Of a stretch of 64,000 nucleotides of DNA, positions 1 through 12,830 are shown piece after piece (positions within the stretch are counted from its first letter, which is position 1; each line of letters begins with the position of its first letter). Position numbers and translations under genes: made by a program. The notes beneath the pieces are model-generated. The model had not been told where the DNA came from, searched no databases, and saw only the letters and a program-made list of their open reading frames with translations. The stretch is from Eulemur rufifrons. Lineage: Eukaryota > Chordata > Mammalia > Primates > Lemuridae. The DNA is taken from NCBI RefSeq assembly GCF_041146395.1, contig NC_090989.1, positions 45,720,501 through 45,784,500 of the forward strand, written 5' to 3'.

Positions 1-640
1 ATAAAATTATATATTTTGAGAATATATTTATCATCTCCCACAAATACATCTTTACTTTGCCTTACAGACATTGTTCTGGAAGAAATAAACATTAAGGCTG
101 TTTTCTTAAGTCAACGTTGGTCTAAGAAATGGACATAGTTACACTTGATTTTAAGGAAAATAGAACAGTGTATGCATGTCCATTGATATCTGTAAAATAG
201 GGGTAAGAGCAGACTCTCACAAAGTTGTTTAAGAATTAAATAAATTGATAATAGGTGTAAAAGGCTTAGTACAGGGCTGGCACATAGTTAACATTCACTA
301 AGTTCCAGTAATAGTAGTAATAGTAATATTATTATTGTTTATAACATGATAACTCCTCCACTATACCCTTCCCCTCAAACAAAACTCTTGCAATTCCTCA
401 CACTGTTCCATGGCTTCATGCCCTTGTACATGCTGATCCACCTTTCCAAATGTTCTTTCCCTACTTCTTCATCTGGTGAACTCCTGCTCGTCATACAAAG
501 TCCAGCTCTGAAGTTTCTTCCTCTTACCTGCCTTCCCCAATCCCTAGCTGCGCTCACCTATTTCCCAAGGCACTCTGCATATGTCCCCTCCCAGCAGTTG
601 AGAAGGTGACTTTTGTTACTTGATTTCCCATCACTCTCAC

Positions 641-676
641 CACGTGCGCACGAGCGCGCGCGCGCGCGCGCGCGCG

Positions 677-711
<35 letters not shown>
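641..711. repeat. (CG)n(CA)n alternating purine-pyrimidine tract
   Basis: About 22 bp of pure CG dinucleotides (655-676) runs straight into about 35 bp of CA. The stretch is nearly perfectly alternating over 70 bp, the strongest Z-DNA-type sequence in the window. It is also a local cluster of CpG in CpG-poor DNA. Confidence 0.95.
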
Positions 712-712
<1 letters not shown>

Positions 713-959
713 AGACTGCAGGGAATGCATCATACTCAATTTTGTAACCCCATAGAAATCTCTATTGAAATGAATGAACAAATTCTTGCATAAAAAGTGA
801 TAATTTAAAACATTTGTATCCCTTTAGTATTTTGAAAATTTTTTTTAAATGTGATTTTTTTTCCTTCATAAGTAAGTGTCAGGCTAGAATGTGTACCTAG
901 TAGCCTCAGTTTAGAAGGGGAAAAGGAGAGAAGGGCATGATGCAAAAATCTAGGACATG

Positions 960-1130
960 CAACTTAGAAGCCCTGGAGCCTGGCTCTGCCACAAACCCAC
1001 CACTGTGACCTTCAGTGAGTCGTTTAACGTTTCTGGACCTCTGTTTTCCTTCTCAGCAAAATGAGAGGGCTGGGCAAAATGTTCTCTGAGGACCCTTCCA
1101 GCACCAACATTTATATGATGCTAAACATGG
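960..1130 (+). mobile_element. MIR fragment
   Basis: The MIR-type order is visible: 'ggagcctggctctgccac', then 'tgaccttcagtgagtcgttt' and 'ctctgttttccttctcagc'. Confidence 0.55.
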
Positions 1131-1136
1131 TTTTAT

Positions 1137-1302
1137 CTCGATGGTTCTCAAACTGTAGCACATATCAGAATCATCTGGAAGGCTTATTAAAATGCTGATT
1201 TCTGGTCTGCACATCTGATGGGGCCCAATAATTGTAATTTTAACAAGTTACCAGTTGATGCTGAGGCTACTGGTGAGGGATCATACTTTAAAAAACACAG
1301 AT
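1137..1302 (+). mobile_element. MER5A: MER5A-like hAT element
   Basis: It reads 'ggttctcaaactgtagcaca', 'tcagaatcatctggaaggc' and 'taacaagttaccagttgatg', ending in a diverged inverse of the start. This is a common short non-autonomous hAT-Charlie element. Confidence 0.75.
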
Positions 1303-1794
1303 CTTCTTAACATAGGATCCTGGCACTGTCCTGTTGTTATCTGGCCAAAAGCACTCCTGATATGCAAGTTCATGGTGTGATATAGACAGGTAAACCCAGG
1401 CTTCTGTGAGGCTGCTGTTAGAAGGACTGGGTGTCTATGGGTAAGCCTCAAGAATGACCACAGCATGCAAACTTTGCTGACCATGGTTTTGTTAAAAGAT
1501 CTCCTGTGGGGAGGGGACAGCCTGAGTTTACAATGCTGTAAGGCACAGAAAACATTGATGACAGGGTTTGATCCATCAGTTACAACCTGCTGCAGGTGAA
1601 GTCAAGTGGATCACAACTGCCATCTAGTGACGATTTTGAATTACTGCAGAGAGAAACTACAAAACAAAATGATACTTTCATTTGGAAACTGCTTTTTTTA
1701 AACAAAACTGCTCAAGAACCCAAAGAATAAACTCCAGTGTACTCTGGTCTTACCTATATTTGGATCTCAGTACTGTAAAAATAAATACATATAT

Positions 1795-1995
1795 AGTATT
1801 TACCATGTGCTAGGTAGGTACTGTTTTGTGCTTTTTATATGTTCAATTATTCATAGCAACACAATGAGATGGCTACGATAATTTCTCCCATCTTGGAGAC
1901 AAAAAATATAAGTACAAAGCAATTAAGAGACTTTCCTGAGGTTGCTGAACCAGCAAAATGGTAGAGCTTGGATTCGACCTAGATAGCACCTGAAG
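1795..1995 (-). mobile_element. MIR, minus strand
   Basis: 'accatgtgctaggtaggtac', a tctcccat box and 'gagcttggattcgacct' match the MIR core. Confidence 0.65.
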
Positions 1996-2990
1996 AGATA
2001 CTATCTAGCCTTTCTTATATCAGCAATGTAAAACACAGTGACTGAAACTATTGGTACCTGTAAATAATTATCAGTCCTAGACTCTGCAAAATTGTATAAG
2101 GTATACACTGAACCAATGAATTTTTCTTGCTTCTTCCAAATGAAATCGGCTCATGTGCAAAAATTAAAGAAATGTTTCTGTCTACACAAAGCCAAATGCA
2201 ACAAAAAGAGCACCAACTTGAAATAAGTCCTGGAATCCATTTCCAACTTGCTATGCAACCTTTGACAAGTCACTTTAAACCCTCTGGGCTCCACTTTTTT
2301 CATCTATAAAATAGAAAGAATAAGTTTATATAGTTCTGTAACTCCCAAGGATGTAGTTTGGGGTTCTGTGAAGCCAGATTAAATTTTACAGTAACGGCTA
2401 CAGTTATCCACGGAAAGTGATCACAAGAGCACACAGGGAGATCGTAGGCAGTACCCACATGGGTTTTTTTTTCAGATTATTCCACACATGTGAAAGGAGC
2501 CAGGACAGCAGATTTGATCTACTGGTCTATCGTCCAAAAGTGCTGGCAGTAAATGATAACACTCATGGTGTTTGCAGGTGAAGTAAAGCGCTCAGTCTGG
2601 GAGACCCATGCTTCATTTGTCTTCCTGGATGCTGTACTTGGCCTCCGCCCCTGAACTCTGCAGCGCTGCCCATTCACTGCCCCCCAGAGTCCTCACCAAA
2701 GGACTCCTGCAGGAAAGTCACATATTTGCCAGCGGTTTGAGCATCACTCAGCCTTCTTTTATCAGAGATCTTCTCAGATGTAAAAACTAGGTCTGTAATA
2801 ATCCTTTTAGCTCCTTCTCTAAGATGTCTCAGTTACCAAACCATTTCTTACCTCAATAGACCAAAGCAAAGTTATCAAACCAAAGCACTGGAAGGTTTTT
2901 TTGCACCTGTATATGTATAACATGCTAACACTTGCTGGCATAAAGATTCATAATAAGGAAGGAAAATTAAAAAAAAAATAGGCAGAGTTA

Positions 2991-3330
<340 letters not shown>

Positions 3331-3729
3331 ATAAAATAGAGTGGGGGAAAATATTAGTACCTCACTTTAGATTTCTTTATGTCATTTCAAGTATTTGCAT
3401 GTATTTAATCACCAAAGCAACCCCAAAATTCAGCTAGATATGTTTTTTATCAACCTCACTTGAGAAATGAAGGAAATTGAAGCACAGAAGTTTTTTACTT
3501 TTTACTTTTACTTTTAAACAACTTGAAAAGTAAGTGAACAGTTGAGGGTCCATTTATCCTAATTATTAAGGATATGCTTGCTCCACAATTATAGTTTATT
3601 TTAATCATCACATCTTGATATAAGATGACTGCCCTCTGATACTTGAGTTTAAAAAAAGTTCTTTATGCAAATATAGAAGTAAAACATTAATTAGACTTTA
3701 AGGTTAGTAAAATCTCTTTATTAATTCCC

Positions 3730-4110
3730 TCCATGAGCATGGGTTGAGAATCTATGGGCCTGGCACTGTTTTAGGTGTAGGGAGTTTAGCAGTGAATGAG
3801 GCCAAAAATGGCATCCCACCCTCAGGGCTCACATTCTCTCTAACTGGAGGGAAGACAATAAATGAGAAAATGAGTAAATACATAGTGGAATGTCTGATAA
3901 TGAAGAAGAACTAAGCAAGGCAAAGGCATAGAGAATGAGGGGTGAGGGATGTTGCTTTACACTGGAGCGTCAGGGCAGGCCTCTCTGAGGAGGGGACGTG
4001 TGATGGCAGCTTTGAAGGAAGCAAGGCCGTGCCAAGATCTGGAAGGCAATTCAAGCAAATGGAAGGCCCAGAATTCTGAACCAGACCATGAGCCAGATCT
4101 GGTGTGATAT
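3730..4110. repeat. Ancient interspersed repeat
   Basis: 'ggcctggcactgttttaggt', 'ctcacattctctctaactgg' and 'caggcctctctgaggagggg' follow an order common in mammalian genomes. Related sequence recurs at 18,130-18,690 and partly at 25,325, 40,140 and 61,950. I leave the class unassigned. Confidence 0.45.
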
Positions 4111-4943
4111 TTGTAAGTGTTCTTTCATAAAATAGTTTCCAAGACTCATGAGTAGAGAATTACAAAATTGTGCCTTTTGTTTAGGACATGTTTATGAATA
4201 CAAATAGCTCTGAACTCTTTCAAGAAGTACAAAGTAAACGTCCACAGTTCTGTTAAAAGGAATGTTAAGCATTGGCCTGAAAGGTATACTCTTGAGAAAG
4301 AAATGTTCCAATGGAAATGGGGAAGAAATGTACTTGTCTGTGAGCCGGTGGCTCAGTGGCTCTTTCACAGGACCAGCGTCTTGAATTTCCAGGCAGCTAC
4401 GCTGAGCTGAAGTTGGCCTCAAAGATTTGCAGGCAGTGCCATTGCACCACCCGTGCATGATTGATAAGAACGAGAAGACACTTTAGGGGTTCAAAGACTT
4501 AGCCAAAATCACCACTAAATCCGGGATAGAACCAAAACTATGTAAACAGTAGCTTAAAGAGGGGCACAGAAATTATTTGATTCATATGTAGAGAAAACTG
4601 AAGTGTCACCAAGTTCCAAGAAAATGTGTTTCCTTTATCAGTCCCCACTTTTACAGAGAATGACACCTTTCCAACATTTTAGCTTCTCTGATGGATACAA
4701 ATTATCTATGATTATCATTTTTATAGACGAAGAAGTGAATTTCTAATGGCATATAAACTCTATAAAAACAGGGGTTTTTCTTTCTTCCTTTTTTGTGTGT
4801 CCCCAGCAATTAAAACTATACCTGGCACACACTTAGCACTCAGCAAATTTTTGTTGGATGAATGAATAGCTTGACTATATTGCTAAATCGAAAGGGAAAA
4901 AAGAAAGTAGAAAGGAATCTTTTCTTTCTATTTGCTTTTATAC

Positions 4944-5209
4944 AAAAAGCCACGTTCTGTACTCACCATCAAATTGGTTTCACTGATCATCACCTAAGAG
5001 CACATTTAGGAATAACATCGATTGGGTGTCGGGCAGATGTGAGTGGGGGAGGGGATGGGTGCATACATACATAATGAGTGTTATGCGCACTGTCTAGGGG
5101 ATGGACACGTTTGAAGCTCTGACTGGGGTGGGGGGGCAAGGGCAATATACGTAACCTAAACTTTTGTACCCCCACAATATGCTGAAATTAAAAAAAAAAA
5201 AGCCATGTT
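4944..5209 (+). mobile_element. 5'-truncated strepsirrhine-type L1 3' end with target-site duplication
   Basis: Only about 240 bp of the L1 3' UTR is present. It has the run 'gatggacacgtttgaagctc', a G-rich tract and the terminal 'gtaacctaaacttttgta', then 'ccccacaatatgctgaaatt' and an A-tail. Direct repeats aaaaagcca(c/t)gtt at 4,944-4,956 and 5,197-5,209 mark the insertion. I recall this 3' end as typical of lemur L1s. Confidence 0.75.
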
Positions 5210-6899
5210 GTCAAGTGAAACCTTAAAAAAATGTCAAGAGAAACTCTTCTTCCTGGGTGAGCAGCTCTTATACACTCTTTTTTTCTGGTGTCATGGTTAA
5301 GTTCTTGTTGCTGGACATATTTATATCATTCATTGGCAATGACTAAGCATTCACAGATTTTTATCTTAGATTCCACCCGTTTTTATGTGGTCTCCATTTC
5401 TCACCTATTCTTCTATTGTTTGTTGGGGAGCACTGCCAACCTGAAGAGTTAAACAGAAGATTAAATAATTGACAGGCTGGCAGCCCTTAAAGTTGTGGTT
5501 TTTTTTTTTGTTTGTTTTTTTTTTTTTTTGGACTGTCCTCTCAATTCTGTTTAAGCTTCTAAGATCCATGTCTAAGATTCCAACTTCCCTTAAACTGGCA
5601 TTAGTTCATTCATCCTTATCAGTTCTGACCTCAGGGTCAGGGATGGCCTTCCTTCCATCACCATCATTGTATCTGGCTGTAGCGATTTAGTACCTATGGG
5701 TAGAAACTAGTAAAGAGAGAAAAATGAGAAATGAGAAAGGAATTGAATGAGATATATCTGCTCCCAGACCACGCCCCTTTTAGGAAAGTATTGAACGGGA
5801 AAGTAAAAGCATGGCATTTCTACAGCATAGAATCTAGTCTGGATTTTAGAATCTGTTATTCAGTCTGACTGGCATGAATCTGTCCCGGTATCCGGTGTTC
5901 TTTGAAATCCTTGAATCTAAGACCTTTTAAAAATCTGTATGAAAGTCATATTAAAGAGAGAAAATAAATAGGATACATTCTAGTAAAAAGTCAAGGAGAG
6001 ACAATAAAATAAATCTTTCCCATCTCCCCTTTTGGTGACATCACACTTCAAAAATAGGTATCTGGAGGAATCCAAGGGAGGAATTTCAGTTAGGCCAATC
6101 TACTTACAAGTAGAATGTCTTCCAGGATACAAGAGCCTTTGGCAAACATTGGTTGGCACATTCTTTCTGAAAGGTAAAAGCCTTTTTTTTTTTCCTTTGG
6201 CAAGTTTTAAATGATACTTAAGTGTGTCAGACAAACCTTCCAATCCATAGCCAAAAGCAGGTTAATCCAACATCCCCAGCCAGCTCAAGAACAATGAAAA
6301 AGTTAGGCCCGGAAAACTCAGGATATTAATTGTGAAACATAATTCCACAATATTTATGGCTCCATAAACTGGGCAGAGCTACTCTTGAGTATTGTGAAGT
6401 ATTCCTTGCAGTGGGGATTGCTTATACTTGATGCTGTCACAGGTACTGTTTTGAAAAGCACCACGGTTTAGTCACAATTTATTTATTAGGACTCAATCTC
6501 TAGTGAGCATAAGAAGCAACCAGAGCAAGGATATAGAAAATGCAGATTTCTGGTCTCTTCTCCAAGCCTTTCTAATCAGAGTCCATGGGGGAGGAGATTG
6601 GGAGTGAGGAAGGCTGGTGAGTAAGATGCAAATGGTCTGTAAACCACACATGCAGAAACACTGCACTGAAGTCTGGCATGAACTCCCTGAAGTCAGGACT
6701 CTACGTAACTCTTTTTTTGCCCTAGGTACCTCTTAATTCCCCATACCTACCACTGACACTGAAAAGGGTAAAGATTCAATGAATAGTCAGCAAATGCAGT
6801 ATAGATGCCAGGCACTATCCAAAGTACTCTACACATATTAACTCATTTAGACCTCGCAGTAAAGGACTGTTATTAGCTCTGACCCTTGCTGGGCACTCT

Positions 6900-7200
6900 G
6901 CCTGCGTACTGTCCAGAGAGTCACATGGCTGGCTTTTCTTCAGCTGCTGCCACCTCAGGAAGACCTTTCTTGTCTGCCTGTCTAAAGTTGCATCAATCCC
7001 ACTCTCATCCCATCACAAGATCCTGTTCTCTTTCTTTTCAGCACTTACCTCTAACTAAAATTGTCTTGTTTGGTTTAAATATAAGCTGCATGAGAACAGA
7101 AGTCTTGCAAGTCTTATTTGTCACTGTATGGAGGCGCAGTGCCTAAATCACAGTAGACACCAAAGAAATACTTGTTAAATGCATTCATTTAACAAATGCA
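6900..7200 (+). mobile_element. L2 3' end
   Basis: 'ataagctgcatgagaacaga' followed by 'taaatcacagtagacaccaa' and 'aatacttgttaaatgcattc' has the shape of the L2 3' end. Confidence 0.55.
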
Positions 7201-7783
7201 TAACAAATGAAAAGTAAAGAAGTTGTATTTCTTAGTTCCCTCAAAGCTTCCAAAATTTATTATAAGTGTAAAAAAAAGAAAGAAAACATTTATAGCCCCA
7301 AAATGTTCTCAGAATGATTTCCTAATCTACCTTGTCCCAAGTCATAGCATGGCTATGAGAAAAAGGAAGGATGAAGTGAGGGTTAAAACGGAAAGTCTGG
7401 ATAGATTTTTCATTCTGTGCTTCAATATTTTGTTTGAAATGAACTCTCAGGACATGAGATACATCCATGTTCAAACATAAGTAAAAAACACATTCCTAGA
7501 TCAAATGTATATGGTTTTTAGATTAACCAATGTTTTTGTTAGCCACACAGTGACTCTGCTTTACTAGTTTAAAAAGCTGTATCTACATGACACAAAAAGA
7601 GCTAGTGAAATCAGTGAAACTCAAACCAATTGCTTCAACAGTAAAAAGAATAAATAGACCAATTCACTCCTATAAATAGTGAACATGTTAGAAATGATTA
7701 TTGCTCTGTGCCAGAAAAAAATTATAATCAGGAGCTGACTAGCTGTCTTTAGGAAAGAAATTTTTTATTTTAAATGGATTTTA

Positions 7784-8072
7784 TTTTATTTTATTATTTT
7801 TATTTTTTTTTAGAGACAGGGTCTTGATATGTCACCCAGGTTGGAGTATAGTGGCATGATCATAGCTCACTGTAACCTTGAACTCCTGGGTTCAAGTGAT
7901 TCTCCCACTTCAGCCTCTCTAGTAGCTAGGACTACAGGTATGCACCACCATGCCTGGTTAATTTTTTTAAATTTCTGGTACAGACAAGGTCAGTGCTCAG
8001 GCTGGTCTCAAACTCCCAGCCTATCCTCAGCTCCGAAGTGCCGAGTTATAGAGGTGACCACCACACCCAGCC
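7784..8072 (-). mobile_element. Old Alu (AluJ-like), minus strand
   Basis: A T-rich head is followed by 'agagacagggtcttgatatg' and ends 'ccaccacacccagcc'. The 14-bp flanking repeats ttaaatgga(t/c)ttta at 7,770-7,783 and 8,073-8,086 define the insertion. The right monomer is shortened and diverged. Confidence 0.9.
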
Positions 8073-9474
8073 TTAAATGGACTTTAAATAGGTTTCCTAT
8101 CCAATGTAACTCAAAACCATGTTTTCTTTGAAAAGGGCCACTTGGCTAGCATATCACTGCTAACTAAACCCCTGCAGTATTCCTACCACGGACGACCACA
8201 TCACTCTCTTCCTTCTCTTCATTTATGGTTGTGGGTCTCGGGCAAAAGAGAATAGGGCCTAGGAATTGCTGCTGAATGAAGCAATTTTTACCACTTCTAC
8301 TAAAATGCCAGACAGTAAACGTTGTCAATGACACTGTTGGATAGAAAATACTCAAAATCAACTAGAAACTTAAAAAAAAATACCTTGTTTTATTTTGAGA
8401 ATATCTTTTCACTGTGGTCACGTAGGGAGTTGGCCAGACCTAGGTTGGCTTCATTAGTCATCTCAGCGCATATGCACAGATCATGGAAAAATCCCGTCTC
8501 CAATCACATTAATTTCAGTCAGTCGTTGAGGCTTAGCATGAAACTGGGAAGTACCAAAATAGATGGGGGGAGAGGCAGAGGAAGGAGTGCAAACGTTAGT
8601 GAGGTTGCTCTAATTAATACTACAGGAAGGCAGAGATCTTCACCTAGGAAGAATTTGGCTTCCTCCTCCCATTGAGAAATGTTTAATCAGACTATTTTAA
8701 AGATAGAGAGGCATTTTTTTCATTCTAAAAATTTCCAAGTGCAACGATAAGTGTCAAGAACAAAGATAATTTCTGTGTTCACTACCCAAGCCCTCAAAAC
8801 CATTTGGGTTAACTCAAAGCCAGGTTTAGCACGTTTTGTTTTTCATTTCGTGAGCAAAACATGATTTGGATTACAAATTTCTCTGACATGCATGCAGAGA
8901 GCTGAGGGACTCTGTCACTTCCTTATCAGAAACAACAGGAGAAATTCTAAATATGAAGAATCACAAAGATTTATTGTCTCTAGTCCCTGCCTGACACTTG
9001 GCTCAGTGTAGAGGCTAAGCAGCCAAAAAGAAGTCCTCTACTAAGGTATGCAGGGAACTGGCTGCTTGTGAAGTCCAGACTTCGGAGTGGACACAAACAG
9101 GGCTTTTACATGGCCAACAAAACCTCGTCTTTTTGAAGTCAGATCAATGGATTTCTTGAACATTTCGAATAAGCAAAATTCTGCAGGAAATGGGAGCCAG
9201 ATGAATTTTTGACTCAGGAGTTCCTTGGACCAGATATAGAAAATAGCCAAAGAACATCCTTTAGTTTCATTCCGGCCTTCGCAATAGACTTGCTGTCCAG
9301 AATTATACCCGTGCAACAGGTATGTAGAGGCAATGATTGAATAAACTTGTGGAGGAGTAGAAATATTTTTTATTCAAATTAAAAAAAAAAAAGAAACACT
9401 ATACATCTGATGTAAATATATACCGATTTCTTTATTTAAAAAAACCTACATTGATTTGGAAGGAGCTCCAAAAC

Positions 9475-9660
9475 ACTTAGGAAGAAGCACCTATTGTGAA
9501 CTGAGCCCTGTGCTGGCAATTTTTACAACCCCCCCTGAGGTAGGTAGGTTGTTATTATTCTCATTGCACATCTAAAGAAACTGAGGCTTACTGAGATTCA
9601 GTGATTTCACAGAGGCCACAATGATTTTATAAGTGGAGAGGCTGAGATTAACTCACCAAA
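9475..9660 (-). mobile_element. MIR, minus strand
   Basis: 'gagccctgtgctggcaat', 'ctcattgcacatctaaagaa' and 'actgaggcttactgaga' follow the MIR order. Confidence 0.65.
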
Positions 9661-11684
9661 GCAGTCCCCAGTTGATCCTCAGGGTTGAAATCCAACAGAA
9701 AGAATTTGATTTCTAAGACTATGTTTCTTCTATACTTGCTGTTGTTAGTTTGCACCTCCCTGCATGTGGTGCGGGAATAAATTGGCAGCCCGTGTTGAAG
9801 CTGTAACTACCAGGTCAGGGGTAGTTAGCAGCTGTGTGCATGCCAGGAACACCACCTCGCCAAGCAGGAGCAGCCTATGTGCAACTTTCCCCAGGAACTC
9901 TAAGGGGACAAAGAAGGGATTCTCCCCTCTCTCCATGACTCGCTGGCTTCAGACATGTAAAGAAAAATATAAGGAACATGAAAAGAAGAAAACAGACACC
10001 CTGTCGTACCTAGTTGCTATCTTGTTAACACCTTATTCTTCGTACTTCTGACTTTTGCAGAAGATGAAATATGTCTTTCCTCTTAATTTCACATATGCTG
10101 CCCAGAAGTCCCCAGGTTTCCTGGAATTTTTATTAAGAATTCCAGATATTCCAGCAATAATTTTCAGACACCACAGATTTGGCTGACAGAGAGCAGATAC
10201 ATACCACGTTTGATACAAACGACCTCTAGGGATTTCCCCTCTGCTTTCTTCTGCTTTTTCTTCCAGTGAAACTGTCCCATTATTGGTTTTGATTTATTAA
10301 TATGATCATATTTTCCCTTCCCAGAAATCTCATTTGCAAGATAAGGAAATAATAAAGTGATAATAGATAGTCATCCCTGGTATTTTGTTAGTTTTTCTCT
10401 GCTCTTGCGTTTGAACTGACTGCTCTGTTTCTTGGGCACTTCTGTATCAGCAAAGAAAATCACGTACATTTTAGCATTTTTTATGTGTATCTATGTTACT
10501 TAGGCCCACCCCTAACATTTCTGATGCTTTGAGCAGAAAGTACAAATATACAGGCCCCCATACTACGCATTTCAATACTTAAAAGTTATGAATCAAGCTA
10601 AAAAACTGTTAAAAAAAAATTTATGTCCTATTTCTCTGCCTTGGAAAATACACCTTCATAAAAACCTAGAAGAACAAGTTCAAATTTAGAATTCTCAGAC
10701 TCCTTGGAGTTCTGAGTGCAGAGGTGCAAGGAGATCAGCTTGCACTTTGGTTCTTTTGCTCCCACCCCCAGCCTTGCCACGGACTCCAACAGGTTTCACA
10801 GCCATGCATGTGAACACCCCGTTGGCACAAGCTCCATCCATAACCTCTAGTAAGCAGCTTCTCCCTGGCCCCATGTTGGTCCCAGGGATGCACACCCCAG
10901 TGTCCATCTAAAGCGGCTAGACCCTGAGAAAAAGCTTGTGCGGGGACTGGAAATGGCTCAGGATCATCTGGACAGATAATTCCAGGGTCCTATATATCCA
11001 AAGCATTGTCTAGAAGAGTATGGGCTCTAGAAAGCACAATCCTTCAGCTTCTCACCACCGGGCAGTTGCAGAAAACATGGCTGGGGAAAATCAGAGCAGA
11101 GGCCCCTCTTCGCCCCACCTGGGTGGTACTTGGAATTAATGTCCCCTTTGTTATAATGGGTAAATGGGAATTAACCTCATTTACTGCACACATTTCATCC
11201 ATAACTTCTAGGTAGCAGTGGAAGGTATCTCAAAAGAAGATTTAGAACTAGAGACTCAAGAACCGTAGCTTCACACAAAGCAAGGCATCTGTACCTCAGT
11301 ATCACTGAGGATTATGCAACTTGCTCTTTGAGTTACAAGTGCAGTCATCTGATTTCCTGTCCCAGTTTCCAAAGGTCCAAAGCCAATGAATAAGTAGAAA
11401 CTGTTATATATTCCAAAGCAGATATAATTAACAATGAATAATTATTTAACACAGAAACAACCTTAATTAAGAGGAGGAAAATACAAGAACATATTTCATT
11501 GTCATAAATTTCTTTGGAAGCTAAAATAAGCAGAAGGCAGATAAATGTACTCCACAAGATGAGAGGGAGGGATGGGTTCTTTGAGTTTACATTGTTCTGG
11601 TAACTAATGAAATAGGCTGCGCTTCTCCTGCCTGTCTTAACCCATGGATCTACTCCTGCCTCTATCAGTGATGACAACAATAAT

Positions 11685-11930
11685 AACAGTTAATATTTAC
11701 ATCATATTTACTCTATGCTAAACATCATTGTAAGCATATAAATTTACTTATTTAATCTGTACAAAAGCCCTATGAGGTAGATATTATCATTATACTCATT
11801 TTATAGAAGAGGAAAGTGAGGCATAAAAAGACTTCTTGGGGTGGGGGGAAAGCTCTGTCTACAGTCTTGTAGATAATAAGGTTCAGAGCTGAAATTTTAA
11901 CCCAGGCAATGTGGCTCTAGAGTCTGTGTA
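11685..11930 (-). mobile_element. MIR, minus strand
   Basis: Near-complete MIR: 'ctctatgctaaacatcattg', 'ccctatgaggtagatattat', 'cattttatagaagaggaaag' and 'tttaacccaggcaatgtggc'. Confidence 0.75.
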
Positions 11931-12469
11931 TCCAACAACATATTCTCCTGCTTCTTGGGGTGCTACCATACAAGGTTGAGCCAGTTCAGCCAACTGGTCA
12001 CCCTCTATTCTTCCATGCCTCCCCAGGTAACCATGCTTTCGGTCCCAGTAGTTAATGACCTGGAAGAGTTGTCTCTTCGACAGACCTGAGATTTTTTGCT
12101 TTCCTTGTGATAAGAAGGCCTCCTCCTTCTAAGCCCAATGACCATCACCCACCAGAGGTCTAGAAAACCATGACAGCCCAAAATTCTTTCAACACCTAGC
12201 TGGACTTTTTAAAGAGAAGCTTTGTGAATGAGAATTTTCTTATCCTATTGTTGTTAAGCTTCACAAAAGTTCAGGGATTAGGCTTTATTTTTCTTTATTT
12301 CCAATTCCTAGTAGAATTTTTTGCATATGTGAAATTTTTAAATAAAGTTCTGCTGTATTCTTCAATAACTCTGAGTTTTAATCTGGCAACTCAATGAATA
12401 TAAAGAGCAGAACAATATTTGTATAAAAATTTCAAATTCAATTGTTGTGGGTGGGCACAAATATAGAAA

Positions 12470-12512
12470 GAGAGAGAGAGAGCGTGTGTGTGAATGTACA
12501 TATATATGCCAC
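12470..12512. repeat. (GA)n(GT)n simple repeat
   Basis: An AGAGAG run is followed by GTGTGTG and then TATATA. Confidence 0.85.
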
Positions 12513-12551
12513 CATCTATTTTATATTCAAAGTTTTCATCCAAACAGGTGG

Positions 12552-12830
12552 TATGTTGTAGTAGTTAAGTGCCTAGAACTTGGAGGCAGCCTCCTTGAGT
12601 TCAAACTAATCCTGTTACTTACTGGCTGTGAGACTTTTGACATGTTATTTAAACCCTCTGTGCCTCAGTTTCCTCATAGGTGAGTAGGAATGATTATGAT
12701 TCCACGTCAGGGGTATTTGTCCAAGGATTAAATCAGTTAATCAGTATAGGTGCTTAAATGAATTAATTAATGTAAAGTGCTTTCAACAGTGTCTGGCAAA
12801 TAGTAAGTTCTCCGTGAATATTAGCTGTCA
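12552..12830 (+). mobile_element. MIR, near full length
   Basis: 'gtagtagttaagtgcctaga', 'cttactggctgtgagac', 'gtgcctcagtttcctcatag' and 'cagtgtctggcaaatagtaa' appear in consensus order. Confidence 0.8.
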
